DNA from: Buchnera aphidicola (Myzocallis carpini) | Lineage (GTDB): Bacteria; Pseudomonadota; Gammaproteobacteria; Enterobacterales; Enterobacteriaceae | Length of the DNA: 64,000 nt | Direction of reading: 5' to 3' | Assembly: GCF_964059025.1 (NCBI RefSeq) | Contig: NZ_OZ060376.1 | Location: 62,392 to 126,391, forward strand | Part shown: in pieces, positions 19,715-29,800 of the stretch | How the letters are laid out: each line of letters begins with the position of its first letter | Position numbering within the stretch: position 1 is the stretch's first letter | Notes under the pieces: generated by a model | Seen by the model: the letters and a program-made list of their open reading frames with translations, nothing else | Database searches by the model: none | What the model was told of the DNA's origin: nothing | Program-made: the position numbers and the translations under genes

Positions 19715-20305
19715 ATGAATATTATAATATTAAATACACAATGTGCTAATTTATTATCCATAAAATTATCTATTGAACATCTAGGTTATAATGCCATTAT
19801 AACAAACGATCCTAATATTATTTCTACTGCAGATAAATTATTATTACCTGGAGTAGGTAGTGCTTCAGAAATTATGCAACAATTATATAAAAATCAATTA
19901 AATGAAGTGATTAAAAAGATGACTTGTCCTGTTTTAGGGATTTGCTTGGGTATGCAAGTATTATCTAGTTTTAGCGATGAATCTTATGGAATCGATATGT
20001 TAGATATTATTAGTGTTCCTGTGTTATTATTAGATTCTCACGATTTACCTTTACCGCATACTGGTTGGAATCAAGTACATTTTGATAAAAACAATGTTTT
20101 ATTAAAAGGAATACAAACAGGTTCTTGGTTTTACTATCTTCACAGTTATGCTTATCCAATTAATAAATATACAATTGCAACTTCTTGTTATAATGTACAT
20201 TTTAGTGCTATTGTACAAAAAAACAATTTTTTTGGAGTACAGTTTCATCCAGAAAAATCTGGTGCAATGGGTTCGAAATTACTTTCAAATTTTTTAGAGA
20301 TATAA
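19715..20305 (+). CDS. hisH: Imidazole glycerol phosphate synthase, glutaminase subunit
   Basis: HisH hydrolyses glutamine and channels ammonia to HisF. It is a class I glutamine amidotransferase of 196 residues, same length as E. coli. The nucleophile is in GICLGMQVL near residue 76, and the His/Glu pair in GVQFHPEKSG near 177. GVGSASEIM near 50 forms the oxyanion strand. It begins directly after the hisB stop. Confidence 0.97.
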   Translation: MNIIILNTQCANLLSIKLSIEHLGYNAIITNDPNIISTADKLLLPGVGSASEIMQQLYKNQLNEVIKKMTCPVLGICLGMQVLSSFSDESYGIDMLDIISVPVLLLDSHDLPLPHTGWNQVHFDKNNVLLKGIQTGSWFYYLHSYAYPINKYTIATSCYNVHFSAIVQKNNFFGVQFHPEKSGAMGSKLLSNFLEI

Positions 20306-20308
20306 AAT

Positions 20309-21079
20309 ATGATTATTCCAGCTTTAGATATTTTAAATAACCAGGTTGTTAGATTATATCAAGGAAATTATGACTCAGTAAAATATTATGATTATTATGT
20401 ATATGATTTAATTAGTACATATATTGCTTCTGGATCTAAAATTATTCATTTAGTAGATCTTGAATCAGCTCGTACTCGAAATCAAAAAAGAAGTAAAGCA
20501 TTTTATGAAATTATTTTTTCTTTTAAAGAATGTATACAAATGGCAGGAGGTATTAATTCTAAAAAGGAAATAGATAAATTATTTTCAATAGGAGCGAAAA
20601 GAATAGTTATTGGATCAGAAGCAATTAATAATATTAAAAAAGTTAAGAAATGGATTGAATATTATGGTAATCAGCGAATTGTTGTTGCATTAGATATTAA
20701 TATTATTCAAAACAATATAAAAACAATTTTTATTAATGGGTGGAAAAAAAATACTAATATTTGTTTAGAAGATTTTTTACATGAATTATCTTCCGTAGAT
20801 ATTAAATATGTTTTATGTACAGATATTTCTAAAGATGGTACTTTGTCAGGTCCAAATTTTTCATTGTATCAAGATTTGATTTTACAGTTTCCTAAGATTC
20901 ATTTTCAAGCTTCTGGTGGTATTCACCATCTCAATGATATTGTAAGATTAAAAAATATCGGTGTTAAGGATGTTATTATTGGAAAAAGTTTATTGGAAAA
21001 TAAATTTACTATTGCAGGAGCAATAAAATGCTGGCAAAAAGGATCATTCCATGCTTCGATGTTAAAGAAGGATGTGTAG
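20309..21079 (+). CDS. hisA: ProFAR isomerase HisA, with extended C-terminus
   Basis: HisA is a TIM-barrel isomerase (Amadori rearrangement of ProFAR to PRFAR). It starts [19 protein letters not shown], with the catalytic Asp in PALDI near residue 8 and the second in [13 protein letters not shown] near 170. Phosphate-binding loops QMAGGI and ASGGI are present. The protein has 256 residues, about 11 longer than E. coli. After the usual C-terminal KCWQ the reading frame continues for a further [16 protein letters not shown] tail because there is no stop there, so it overlaps hisF by 52 bases. Confidence 0.96.
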   Translation: MIIPALDILNNQVVRLYQGNYDSVKYYDYYVYDLISTYIASGSKIIHLVDLESARTRNQKRSKAFYEIIFSFKECIQMAGGINSKKEIDKLFSIGAKRIVIGSEAINNIKKVKKWIEYYGNQRIVVALDINIIQNNIKTIFINGWKKNTNICLEDFLHELSSVDIKYVLCTDISKDGTLSGPNFSLYQDLILQFPKIHFQASGGIHHLNDIVRLKNIGVKDVIIGKSLLENKFTIAGAIKCWQKGSFHASMLKKDV

Positions 21080-21804
21080 TAAAAGGAATACAATTTAAAA
21101 ATCATAAAATTGTTGGAGATATTATATCGCTTGCTAAAAAATATGTAGAACAAGGGGCAGATGAATTAGTATTTTATGATATTCAAGCCTCTGTAAATAA
21201 TACTACTGTGAGTAAAGATTGGATTTATAGAGTAGCAGAATATATTAATATTCCTTTTTGTGTTGCAGGCGGTATTAAAAATATTAAAGATGTTCAACAA
21301 ATTTTATCGTCCGGCGCCGATAAAATTTCAATTAATTCTTCAGCTATTAACGATCCTGATTTAATAACTCGTATTGCTGATCAATTCGGATCGCAATGTG
21401 TCGTAATAGGAATAGATTCTTGGTTTGATCAAGCATATAACGAGTATTTTGTATATCAGTATACTGGCTGTGAATTAAAAGTACAAAAAACAAATTGGGA
21501 TACCATATCTTGGGTTGAAGAAGTACAAAAAAGAGGTGCAGGGGAAATTGTATTAAATATGATGAATCATGATGGTACATGCAATGGATATGATATAGAA
21601 CAATTAAAAATGATCAAAAAAATTTGTCGTGTTCCACTAATAGCATCTGGTGGAGCAGGTAGTATGAATGATTTTTGTGAAGTTTTTCAAGAAACAAATG
21701 TAGAAGGTGCATTAGCTGCTTCCGTATTTCACAATGATATTATTAATATTCAAACATTAAAAAATTTTTTGATTAATAAAGGAATAAGAATTCGGGTATG
21801 TTAA
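21028..21804 (+). CDS. hisF: Imidazole glycerol phosphate synthase, cyclase subunit
   Basis: HisF uses ammonia from HisH to make imidazole glycerol phosphate and AICAR. It is a TIM barrel of 258 residues, same as E. coli. It begins [20 protein letters not shown] with the catalytic Asp at residue 11. The second catalytic Asp lies in [13 protein letters not shown] near 130. Phosphate loops are in VAGGIKN and ASGGAG. The start lies 52 bases inside the hisA end, and the stop overlaps the hisI start by seven bases, so the genes should be translationally coupled. Confidence 0.97.
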   Translation: MLAKRIIPCFDVKEGCVVKGIQFKNHKIVGDIISLAKKYVEQGADELVFYDIQASVNNTTVSKDWIYRVAEYINIPFCVAGGIKNIKDVQQILSSGADKISINSSAINDPDLITRIADQFGSQCVVIGIDSWFDQAYNEYFVYQYTGCELKVQKTNWDTISWVEEVQKRGAGEIVLNMMNHDGTCNGYDIEQLKMIKKICRVPLIASGGAGSMNDFCEVFQETNVEGALAASVFHNDIINIQTLKNFLINKGIRIRVC

Positions 21805-22424
21805 ATAATGATTTGTTAAAAAAAATTGATTGGAAAAAAACTGATGGCTTAATTCCATGTATTATACAGAATTTTTTTTCTTCTGAAATATTAATGCATG
21901 GATATATGAATGAAGAAGCGTTATATGAAACACAAAAAAAAAAAATGGTTGTTTTTTATTCTAGAACAAAAAAAAGATTATGGAAAAAAGGAGAACAATC
22001 AGGAAACTTTTTAAATGTTTTAAATATAATATTAGATTGTGACCGGGATAGTTTACTAATATTAGTACATCCAATAAGAAATACATGTCATTTAAATAAT
22101 AACAGTTGTTTTAATGGGATAAAAACAACTTATACTGATTTTTTTTATCTAGAACAATATATTAAAAATAAAAAAAATATTAATTGTGTAAATTCATATA
22201 CTGCTACTTTACATAGTACTGGTATTCATAGAATAGTACAAAAGTTGGGAGAAGAGGTGATTGAAGTTGTTATTGCTGCACTTAATAAAAATAAAAAAGA
22301 TATTATTAATGAATCTTCTGATTTAATATATCATTTTTTAGTTTTATTACATAATCAAAATATAGATTTTCATGATATTATTTGTAATTTAAAATTACGT
22401 AATAAAAATAAAGAAATACAATAA
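21798..22424 (+). CDS. hisI: Bifunctional phosphoribosyl-AMP cyclohydrolase / phosphoribosyl-ATP pyrophosphatase
   Basis: Residues 1-115 form the cyclohydrolase ([43 protein letters not shown] with the metal Asp/Cys residues, and [10 protein letters not shown]). The remainder is the all-alpha pyrophosphatase with [14 protein letters not shown] and [14 protein letters not shown]. It catalyses steps 2 and 3 of histidine synthesis. It has 208 residues (E. coli 203). A 12-base A tract at 21934-21945 encodes QKKKM in frame. It is the last gene of the complete hisGDCBHAFI operon. Confidence 0.96.
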   Translation: MLNNDLLKKIDWKKTDGLIPCIIQNFFSSEILMHGYMNEEALYETQKKKMVVFYSRTKKRLWKKGEQSGNFLNVLNIILDCDRDSLLILVHPIRNTCHLNNNSCFNGIKTTYTDFFYLEQYIKNKKNINCVNSYTATLHSTGIHRIVQKLGEEVIEVVIAALNKNKKDIINESSDLIYHFLVLLHNQNIDFHDIICNLKLRNKNKEIQ

Positions 22425-22510
22425 ATAATATTTTTTATATTTATATATTTAATAATTGTATTGTATTAAATCATACTATTTTATAGTACTTTTTTTTGGA
22501 GGTTATAAAG

Positions 22511-23920
22511 ATGCAAAAAAATGATATTGGTGTTATTGGTATGGCTGTTATGGGTAGAAATCTTTCTTTAAATATTGCAAATCATGGTTACCATGTTTCT
22601 ATATTTAATCGTACAGCAACAAAAACAAAACAAATGATTGCAAAAAATAATCATAAAAATATTTTTCCATATTTTCAAATACAAGATTTTGTCAATTCGT
22701 TAAGTAGTCCAAAATGTATATTATTAATGGTTAAGTCAGGAAAACCAACAGATGAAACTATTTCTACTATTATACCATATTTAAATTCTGGTGATATAAT
22801 TATTGATGGTGGGAATTCTTTTTATAAAGATACGATAGTAAGATATCAATTATTGCTAAAACATGAAATTCGTTTTATTGGATCAGGAATTTCTGGTGGA
22901 GAATATGGTGCATTAACAGGACCTGCAATAATGCCAGGTGGTTCGAAAAAAGCGTATGATATTATTTTTCCAATTTTAAAAAAAATATCTGCAAAATTTA
23001 ATGAAGAACCTTGTGTTTCTTATGTAGGTCCAGATGGAGCAGGACATTATGTAAAAATGGTACATAACGGTATTGAATATGCTGATATGCAATTAATTTC
23101 TGAAACTTATTGCATTTTGAAAAAACTTTTAAATTTAAGTAATAAAAATATTTCAAAAATTTTTGATACTTGGAATCAAGGAGAATTAAATAGTTATTTA
23201 ATAGAAATTACTAAAAATATTTTTACTAAAAAAGATAATAGTGGTGAATATTTAATAGATATTATTTTAGACGAAGCTGTTGGAAAAGGTACAGGAAAAT
23301 GGACTTGTCAGGAAGCACTATCATTAAATCAACCGTTAAATATAATTACTGAATCTGTATTTGCAAGATATTTATCTTCTTTAAAATCTCAAAGAATGTT
23401 AGCATCTCAGATACTTGCTGGTCCAAATATTGCTCCTATTGTTTATAATAAAGAAGATTTTATAGAAAAACTTCGACAAGCTTTATATTTAAGTAAAATT
23501 ATTGCTTATACTCAGGGATTTGCACAATTAAGTAGTGCATCTAAAAAATATTACTGGAATCTTAATTGTAGTAATATAGCAAAAATATTTAGATCAGGTT
23601 GTATTATTCAATCAAGTTGTTTACATGAAATAGTGAAAATTTATAAATATGATAATGTCATTATTAATTTATTATTGTCTCCTATATTTCAAGAAATAGC
23701 AAATAAATATCAACATTCTTTACGTGAAGTAGTATCATATTCTATTATGCAAGGTATTTCTATTCCTGCATTTTCTTCTGCAATGACATATTATGATGGT
23801 TATCGTACAGAAAAATCATCAGCAAATTTAATACAAGCACAAAGAGATTATTTTGGTGCACATACGTATAAAAGATATGATAAAGCAGGAATATATCATA
23901 CTAATTGGATAAAGGAATGA
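22511..23920 (+). CDS. gnd: 6-phosphogluconate dehydrogenase, decarboxylating
   Basis: Gnd oxidises 6-phosphogluconate to ribulose-5-phosphate and makes NADPH in the oxidative pentose phosphate pathway. The Rossmann start GVIGMAVMGRNLSLNIANHG is at residues 7-26. Substrate and catalytic motifs are IIDGGNSFYKDT, GSGISGGEYGALTGPAIMPGG near 127-147 (read in parts) and GHYVKMVHNGIEYADMQ with the catalytic lysine near 183. The frame is open from a TTG at 22496, but that codon overlaps the GGAGG site. The ATG at 22511 gives 469 residues (E. coli 468). The his-gnd neighbourhood is also seen in enterobacteria. Confidence 0.96.
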   Translation: MQKNDIGVIGMAVMGRNLSLNIANHGYHVSIFNRTATKTKQMIAKNNHKNIFPYFQIQDFVNSLSSPKCILLMVKSGKPTDETISTIIPYLNSGDIIIDGGNSFYKDTIVRYQLLLKHEIRFIGSGISGGEYGALTGPAIMPGGSKKAYDIIFPILKKISAKFNEEPCVSYVGPDGAGHYVKMVHNGIEYADMQLISETYCILKKLLNLSNKNISKIFDTWNQGELNSYLIEITKNIFTKKDNSGEYLIDIILDEAVGKGTGKWTCQEALSLNQPLNIITESVFARYLSSLKSQRMLASQILAGPNIAPIVYNKEDFIEKLRQALYLSKIIAYTQGFAQLSSASKKYYWNLNCSNIAKIFRSGCIIQSSCLHEIVKIYKYDNVIINLLLSPIFQEIANKYQHSLREVVSYSIMQGISIPAFSSAMTYYDGYRTEKSSANLIQAQRDYFGAHTYKRYDKAGIYHTNWIKE

Positions 23921-23939
23921 TTATTATTTCTTAGGATAT

Positions 23940-23978
23940 ATAGACTAATAAAAATAAATATATTTTATATTAGTCTAT
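23940..23978 (+). terminator. Hairpin after gnd, probable terminator
   Basis: An 11-bp perfect inverted repeat, ATAGACTAATA (23940-23950) and TATTAGTCTAT (23968-23978), with a 17-base A+T-rich loop, 20 bases after the gnd stop. The downstream sequence is T- and A-rich. It probably ends the his-gnd transcript before metG. Confidence 0.55.
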
Positions 23979-24049
23979 TATTATAATTTAATAAATAGAA
24001 TATAATTTTATATAATTTATTATATTAATTTTTTAATGAAAAGAATATT

Positions 24050-25677
24050 ATGATTATATTAAAAAAAAAATTTTAGTGACTTGTGCATTACCATATTCTA
24101 ATGGTGCAATTCATCTTGGTCATATGCTAGAACATATACAAGCTGATATCTGGGTTCGTTATCAAAGAATGATAGGTAATGAAGTTTGGTTTATTTGTTC
24201 AGATGATGCTCATGGTACGGCAATTATGTTAAAATCTCATAAAAATGATATATCGTCAAAAGTATTTATTGCGAGTATTTTTCAAGATCATATTAATGAC
24301 TTGAGAAATTTTAATATTTCTTATGATAATTATTCTTCTACTCATAGTATTGAAAATTTATATTTGGTAAATAAATGTTATTATCAACTAAAATTAAATA
24401 ATTTAATTTTTTTAAAAAAAATTTTACAATTTTATGATACTAAAAAAAAAATGTTTTTATCAGATAGGTTTATTCAAGGAACTTGTCCTTCTTGTAATGC
24501 AAACAATCAATATGGAGATACTTGTGAAGTATGTGGTGCAGTTTATAAGCCTATTAAATTAATTAATCCTATTTCAAATATTTCTAATACCAAACCAATT
24601 ATTCGTAGTTCTATACATATATTTTTTAATTTATCTTTTTTTCAAGAGATGTTATATAAATGGATTCATTCTGGAGTACTTCCAAAAGAGGTAGTTAATA
24701 AAGTTAAAGAATGGTTTACAAAAGATTTGAAAGCATGGAACATTTCTCGAGATGCTCCATATTTTGGTTTTAAGATACCAGATATGAAAAATAAGTATTT
24801 TTATGTTTGGTTGGATGCAACTATTGCTTATATTAGTACATTTAAAAATTTATGTGATAAAAATTGTTCTATAAGTTTTAATGAATTTTGGAATCTTAAT
24901 TCAAAAACTGAATTGTACCATTTTATTGGTAAAGATATTGTATATTTTCATGCATTATTTTGGCCTGCTATTTTAGAAAGTAATCAATTTAGGAAACCTA
25001 CAAAAATTTTTGTACATGGACATTTGAAATTTCGAGGTATGAAATTTTCTAAATCGAAAAATGTTATTATTACTGCAAAAAAATGGTTAAAATATTTAGA
25101 TTCGGATAGTTTAAGATATTATTTTGCTTCTAAACTATCTTCTAAAGTTGAAGATATTGAAATAGATTTAAAAGAATTTCGTAATAAAATTAACTCGGAT
25201 ATTGTTAATAAAATTGTGAATTTAGCATCTCGTAGTTCAAGTTTTTTAAATAAATATTTTGATAATTTATTATCTTCACAATTAGAAAATAAAAAAATAT
25301 ATCAATATTTTGTAAAACAATCTGATAAAATATCTCATTTTTTTAATAATCGAAATTTTAATTTTGTTATACAAACAGTAGTACAATTATCAGATTTAGC
25401 AAATCAATATTTTAATAAAAAAGCTCCTTGGAAAATGGTAGATCAAAAAAATAATTTAAAATTACAAGAAATTTGTTCTATGGGAATTAATTTATTTCGC
25501 ATGATTATGATTTACTTAAAACCGATTGTTCCTGATTTAGCCAAAAAGGTAGAATTATTTTTATTAACTGATTTGAACTGGGAGAGTATACATGCCCCAT
25601 TATTTAATCATTATATTGCAGAATTTAAATCATTATATCAAAGAATTAGTATAGAAAAAATTAATCAATTAATTTAA
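24050..25677 (+). CDS. metG: Methionyl-tRNA synthetase, apparent frameshift in an A10 tract at the start
   Basis: MetRS charges tRNA-Met. The class I motif is HLGH (AIHLGHMLEH, E. coli SIHLGHMLEH), the zinc knuckle CPSCNANNQYGDTCEVCG has all four cysteines, and the KMSKS loop reads KFSKSK. The protein ends after the anticodon-binding helical domain and lacks the E. coli C-terminal dimerisation domain, as in other Buchnera. The conserved N-terminus (E. coli KKILVTCALPY) is encoded, but no ATG is in frame: a TGA at 24037 is followed by no ATG, and the first usual codon is GTG at 24076, inside the first beta strand. An ATG at 24050 would read MIILKKKILVTCALPY if the A10 tract (24061-24070) had one more A. 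I place the start there. Transcriptional slippage at the tract could restore the frame. Confidence 0.85.
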
Positions 25678-26972
25678 ATAATTTTTTTTGTCCAAGAAAT
25701 TTTCCATATATCATTATAATAATTACTAAAATTTATAATTCCAATTATGGAAATGATTTTTTCATTGTAAAATATGATTGGTATACGATTTCTATTCCAT
25801 GGAGGAATATTATTTTCTTGCCAAATATTTTTTATTTTTTTATGATATTTATTATTAATAGAAATTATTTTGCATGTATGAAATCGTATACTAACTAAAT
25901 CTTTTTTCTTTGGTTTTGGAAGTGTAGTACCATATTGATTTTTTTGTAATTCCCCCAAATGATATGGTAGTTTAAGTGATTTGTTATGGTTATGCCAATA
26001 TATTATTGTATTTTTTAAATCAGGATAGGAAAATATTTGATATATAATATTTTTGTATCTAAAAATTTTGTAATTATTAATTTTAATACTATATTTTGGA
26101 TTTTTAGAATGTTCTTTTATAAGTTTATGATGTATTTCTTTTATTTTGTTATAAGAAATATTTTTTTTGATGTTAAGAAATATCCATCTTTTTATTAAAA
26201 TAATTTGTATTTCTTGAATATAACTTTCAATTATTGAAACTTTTATATTATGATATAGTAACTTATTTTTTATTAATATTTGATCTAAAAAGTAATTGAG
26301 TGCTTTATCTTGTTTATAACAAATTTTCATACTTCTATAACAATTTTCTAGAAAAATTGGCCATTTTTTTTCTATTGGTGTTAGAATTTTATTTCTAATA
26401 AAGTTTCTATCGTATATATTTTGAAAATTGCTATCGTCTTCTATCCATGGTATATGATTTAATATAGCCCATTTTTTAATTTCTATTTTTTTATATTTTA
26501 TTAATGGTCTGAAAATTTTTTTTTCTTTTTCAAGATATTTCCACGATGCTATTCCGGATAAACCAGGTAGTCCACTACCTCTCTTCAATGATAAAAATAA
26601 TGTTTCGCATTGGTCATTTAAATGGTGACCAGTAACCAGAATTTCATTTTTTAGCATATATTTTTTAATAATTTGATAACGTACTTTTCTTGCATGATTT
26701 TGAAAATTTTTTTTATTTTTAAAAAAAACTTTTTGAATTTTTAAAGTAATATTATTTTTTTGACATATTTTGTGGCAATGTTGACTCCATATTTCTGATT
26801 TATTATTAATTTGATGATTGATGTGAATTGCTCGTAGTTGTAAAAATGGATATTGATACATAAATGGTATTAATTGATATAATAAAACTGTAGAATCTAA
26901 ACCTCCACTATAAGAAATTAAAATGCATTGCTGATATTGAATCTTTTGAATAAATTCTTGAATGAAAATCAT
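25674..26972 (-). CDS. tilS: tRNA(Ile)-lysidine synthetase
   Basis: TilS converts C34 of tRNA-Ile(CAU) to lysidine, changing both codon and charging specificity from Met to Ile, an essential step. The PP-loop ATP motif SYSGGLDSTVLL is near residue 20. GHHLNDQCETLFLSLKRGSGLPGLSG near 115-140 (in parts) and WIEDDSNFQNIYDRNFIRN are the conserved N-terminal domain motifs. The C-terminal domain with KKIKNIWQENNIPPWNRNRIP matches E. coli. It has 432 residues, equal to E. coli. It is convergent with metG and their ends overlap by four bases. Confidence 0.95.
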   Translation of the reverse strand: MIFIQEFIQKIQYQQCILISYSGGLDSTVLLYQLIPFMYQYPFLQLRAIHINHQINNKSEIWSQHCHKICQKNNITLKIQKVFFKNKKNFQNHARKVRYQIIKKYMLKNEILVTGHHLNDQCETLFLSLKRGSGLPGLSGIASWKYLEKEKKIFRPLIKYKKIEIKKWAILNHIPWIEDDSNFQNIYDRNFIRNKILTPIEKKWPIFLENCYRSMKICYKQDKALNYFLDQILIKNKLLYHNIKVSIIESYIQEIQIILIKRWIFLNIKKNISYNKIKEIHHKLIKEHSKNPKYSIKINNYKIFRYKNIIYQIFSYPDLKNTIIYWHNHNKSLKLPYHLGELQKNQYGTTLPKPKKKDLVSIRFHTCKIISINNKYHKKIKNIWQENNIPPWNRNRIPIIFYNEKIISIIGIINFSNYYNDIWKISWTKKII

Positions 26973-27032
26973 ATAACTTGAAAAATGTATTTTATATTTT
27001 ATTTATAATAAAGTACATAATATGTATTTTAT

Positions 27033-27104
27033 GCGTTCGAGTGGATTTGAACCACTGACTTTCACCATGTCATAGTGACACTCTACCAACTGAGTTACGA
27101 ACGC
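27033..27104 (-). tRNA. tRNA-Val (anticodon GAC)
   Basis: The minus strand folds as a 72-base cloverleaf. The acceptor stem is GCGTTCG with CGAACGC, the D-arm ACTC/GAGT, the anticodon stem TCACT/GGTGA closing the loop ATGACAT (anticodon GAC), and the T-arm GTGGTTCAAATCCAC. The acceptor and T-loop resemble E. coli tRNA-Val GAC. No CCA is encoded. It lies between tilS and ribE. Confidence 0.95.
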
Positions 27105-27230
27105 TATTTTCATATTACAATGTAGTATATATTATATAAAATTTTTATAAAATAGTAAATATTTTATTTATTTAATATAATATTAACGTTTTTATAAAAA
27201 ACATATTTGTTATTATGATTGAGAGGGAAT

Positions 27231-27854
27231 ATGTTTACTGGTCTTGTCCATGGTATAGCATTATTAACATCAATTAAGAAAAAAAATAGGTTTCATACTT
27301 ATCAAGTAACCTTTCCATCATATTTATTATATTCTTTAAAAATTGGAGATTCTATAGCAAATAATGGTTGTTGTTTAACTGTTACTAAAATTAAAAATAA
27401 TGATGTTTCTTTTGATGTTATGAAAGCAACTTTAGAAACAACAAATTTTCCTTTTTTACCTCTTTATTCTGGAATTAATATTGAGAGATCATTAAAATTT
27501 GGTGATGAAATTGGAGGACATATAGTCTCAGGTCATATCATGACTACAGCTAAAGTATTAAAAATAGAATTTTCAAAAAATAATAGAAAGATATTTTTTC
27601 AAATTAATAATTTAATAGTAATGAAATATATATTTTTAAAAGGATTTATTGCAATTGATGGTGTAAGTTTAACAGTGAATACAATATATAAAAATACATT
27701 TTCAGTGTGTTTAATCCCGGAAACTATTCGTTCCACCAATTTTAATAAAAAAAATATTGGAGATGTAGTAAATATTGAAGTGGATTATTATACACAAATT
27801 ATAATAGAGAAATTAGATCAATATTTATGTCAGAAAAATTTTTTATTAAAGTAA
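27231..27854 (+). CDS. ribE: Riboflavin synthase, alpha chain
   Basis: Riboflavin synthase converts two 6,7-dimethyl-8-ribityllumazine molecules to riboflavin. It has two repeated lumazine-binding domains: MFTGLVHGIA with NGCCLTVTKI (near residue 47) and DEIGGHIVSGHI, then GFIAIDGVSLTV (near 143) with LIPETIRSTN. It has 207 residues (E. coli 213). The frame is open from a TTG at 27219, but the ATG at 27231 matches the E. coli start MFTG and has GAGGG just upstream. The symbol ribC is used for the same gene in some annotations. A riboflavin kinase gene (ribF) is not in the window. Confidence 0.95.
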   Translation: MFTGLVHGIALLTSIKKKNRFHTYQVTFPSYLLYSLKIGDSIANNGCCLTVTKIKNNDVSFDVMKATLETTNFPFLPLYSGINIERSLKFGDEIGGHIVSGHIMTTAKVLKIEFSKNNRKIFFQINNLIVMKYIFLKGFIAIDGVSLTVNTIYKNTFSVCLIPETIRSTNFNKKNIGDVVNIEVDYYTQIIIEKLDQYLCQKNFLLK

Positions 27855-28540
27855 ATGGGTATTTTATATGCCATAAATAGATTTTTATATCATATTTTAT
27901 ATATTTGATTTGAAGAATATGAGAAATTTTCTTTAAAATATTAAATATTATCTTTAAAGTACATTATTAACGAATTTTCGTTATATTATAGAATATTTTA
28001 TTGTAATTGTTTATAAAGAAATTTTATAAATAGGGTATTTTATTGTGAAATGATTTATAAAATATTAAGTAAATTTTTTAAAATAATTGGTATATACGAG
28101 ATCATTGTACCATTAAAAATTGTTATTCGGAATCTTATATTAAAGAATTTTTTATTAGATTTTGAATATTCAGAATATTTAAAATATAAACATTGAAAAG
28201 TATTAAAAATGACAATATATATATAACATATTGTATGAATACATTATTTATTTTAAATATTTTTGATACTATATTATAGTATATCAATATAATTCTAAAA
28301 ATAGTATTTTTTTATGTAAGAAAAATTTTTCACAATTTTTTATTTTTTAAATGATATAAAATATTTTAATAGTAATTAAAAAAATATTATTTTTCTATTA
28401 TATGTATTGTACTATAGAAATAATTATTTATCATAATAAATTTTTTATTTGTATTTGTAAAAAAATTATTTAATTCAATAAAGATAATATATAATATATG
28501 TATTAAAATTGATTTTTAAGTTTAATTTTTATATAATTCT
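27855..28540. other. Gap of 686 bases, likely a decayed region
   Basis: This is the longest non-coding stretch in the window. In the Buchnera order I remember, genes for an electron transport complex (rnf) and endonuclease III (nth) lie between ribE and tyrS. Here nothing recognisable remains. It is almost entirely A and T, with stops in all frames apart from one 48-codon frame (28050-28196, listed separately). No tRNA or strong hairpin is visible. The tyrS promoter should lie near its right end. Confidence 0.5.
28050..28196 (+). other. Possible 48-codon ORF or gene remnant
   Basis: An ATG at 28050 opens a 48-codon frame ending at a TGA at 28194. Its central part, IYEIIVPLKIVIRNLILKN, has a more protein-like mix of residues than the flanking A+T-rich sequence, and the local bases CGAGATCATTGTACC and TTATTCGGAATC are richer in G+C. 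I recognise no family and see no Shine-Dalgarno site. It could be the fragment of a lost gene or chance. Confidence 0.2.
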
Positions 28541-29800
28541 ATGAATACAAAAAATTTATTAGATGAATTATTATTTAGAGGTTTTATTAATAAAGTAAGT
28601 AATTTTTCGGATTTAAAGAAAAATATTTTTAATAAAAAAATTTATTTATATTGTGGTTTTGATCCCACATCGGATAGTTTACATATTGGTCATTTGTTAC
28701 CCTTGTTATGTTTATTATGGTTTTATAAATATGGCCATAAAATAATTATTGTAATAGGGAATGCTACTAGTTTAATTGGAGATCCAAGTTTTAAAATACA
28801 AGAAAGAGATTTTAAAATACCTCAAGAAATGTTTTTGTGGGGTCAAAACATAAAAATACAAATTAAGAAATTTTTTATTAATAACCGTGCATCTTATTCG
28901 ATAATATTAAATAATTATACTTGGTTTCAAAATGTAAAAATTATTCCATTTCTTCGTGATATTGGAAAATTTTTTTCGATTAATAAAATGATTAATAGAA
29001 AATCAGTTAAAAACAGAATTAATAGAATAGAGCAAGGTATATCATTTACTGAGTTTTCGTATAATCTTTTACAGTCGTACGATTTTTTGTATTTATATAA
29101 AAAATATAAAGTAGTGTTACAAATTGGTGGATCGGATCAGTGGGGAAATATTTCTTCCGGAATTCATTTAATTAAAAAAAAATTTCATCAAGAAGTATTT
29201 GGATTAACTATTCCTTTATTATTACAAGATAATGGTATGAAGTTTGGAAAAACAGAAAAAAATAATACAATTTGGTTAGATAGTAAAAAAACTAGTCCAT
29301 ATTCTTTTTATCAATTCTGGTTAAATATTCATGATGATAAAATATTTGATTTTTTAAAATTATTTACTTTTTTGAATGTAAAAGAAATTGATAATATCCA
29401 AAAATATTATAGTAAAAAGGATGCTAAAATACTTCTTGCAGACCAAATTACGGAAATTGTACATGGATCGCAGCAATTAAATGCAGCTAAAAGAATTACT
29501 CATAATTTATTTTCTGGTAAGATTTTAGATTTACAGAAATCGGATTTGTATCAATTACAAAAAGATGGAATATATTCTATTATATTAAATGGATTAGAAG
29601 ATTTTAAGCAAGTTTTAGTCAATGCTAATCTTTCTGTTTCACGTAGTGATGCACATCGCTTAATTTCTTCTCATGCAATTAAAATTAATGGAAAAAAAAA
29701 TACAGATTTTAATTATAAGTTTTCTGATGTAGATAAATTATTTAATAAATTTACAATTTTATCTAAAGGTAAAAAAAAACATTGTTTATTGTGTTGGTAA
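28541..29800 (+). CDS. tyrS: Tyrosyl-tRNA synthetase
   Basis: TyrRS, a class I synthetase of 419 residues (E. coli 424). The tyrosine and ATP site is in LYCGFDPTSDSLHIGHLLPLL (HIGH near residue 49, read in parts), followed by IGDPSFK, QGISFTEFSYNLLQSYDF and QIGGSDQWGNI near 196. The KMSKS equivalent reads KFGKTE, as in E. coli. The C-terminal S4-like RNA-binding domain (about residues 345-419) has SRSDAHRLISSHAIKING. Its 3' end overlaps that of the convergent sufA by 15 bases. Confidence 0.97.
   Translation: MNTKNLLDELLFRGFINKVSNFSDLKKNIFNKKIYLYCGFDPTSDSLHIGHLLPLLCLLWFYKYGHKIIIVIGNATSLIGDPSFKIQERDFKIPQEMFLWGQNIKIQIKKFFINNRASYSIILNNYTWFQNVKIIPFLRDIGKFFSINKMINRKSVKNRINRIEQGISFTEFSYNLLQSYDFLYLYKKYKVVLQIGGSDQWGNISSGIHLIKKKFHQEVFGLTIPLLLQDNGMKFGKTEKNNTIWLDSKKTSPYSFYQFWLNIHDDKIFDFLKLFTFLNVKEIDNIQKYYSKKDAKILLADQITEIVHGSQQLNAAKRITHNLFSGKILDLQKSDLYQLQKDGIYSIILNGLEDFKQVLVNANLSVSRSDAHRLISSHAIKINGKKNTDFNYKFSDVDKLFNKFTILSKGKKKHCLLCW

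Noticed and set aside
24076..25677. metG starting at GTG 24076
   Set aside because: It would remove the conserved first beta strand (KKILV), it has no ribosome binding site, and the one-base poly(A) explanation restores the full N-terminus.
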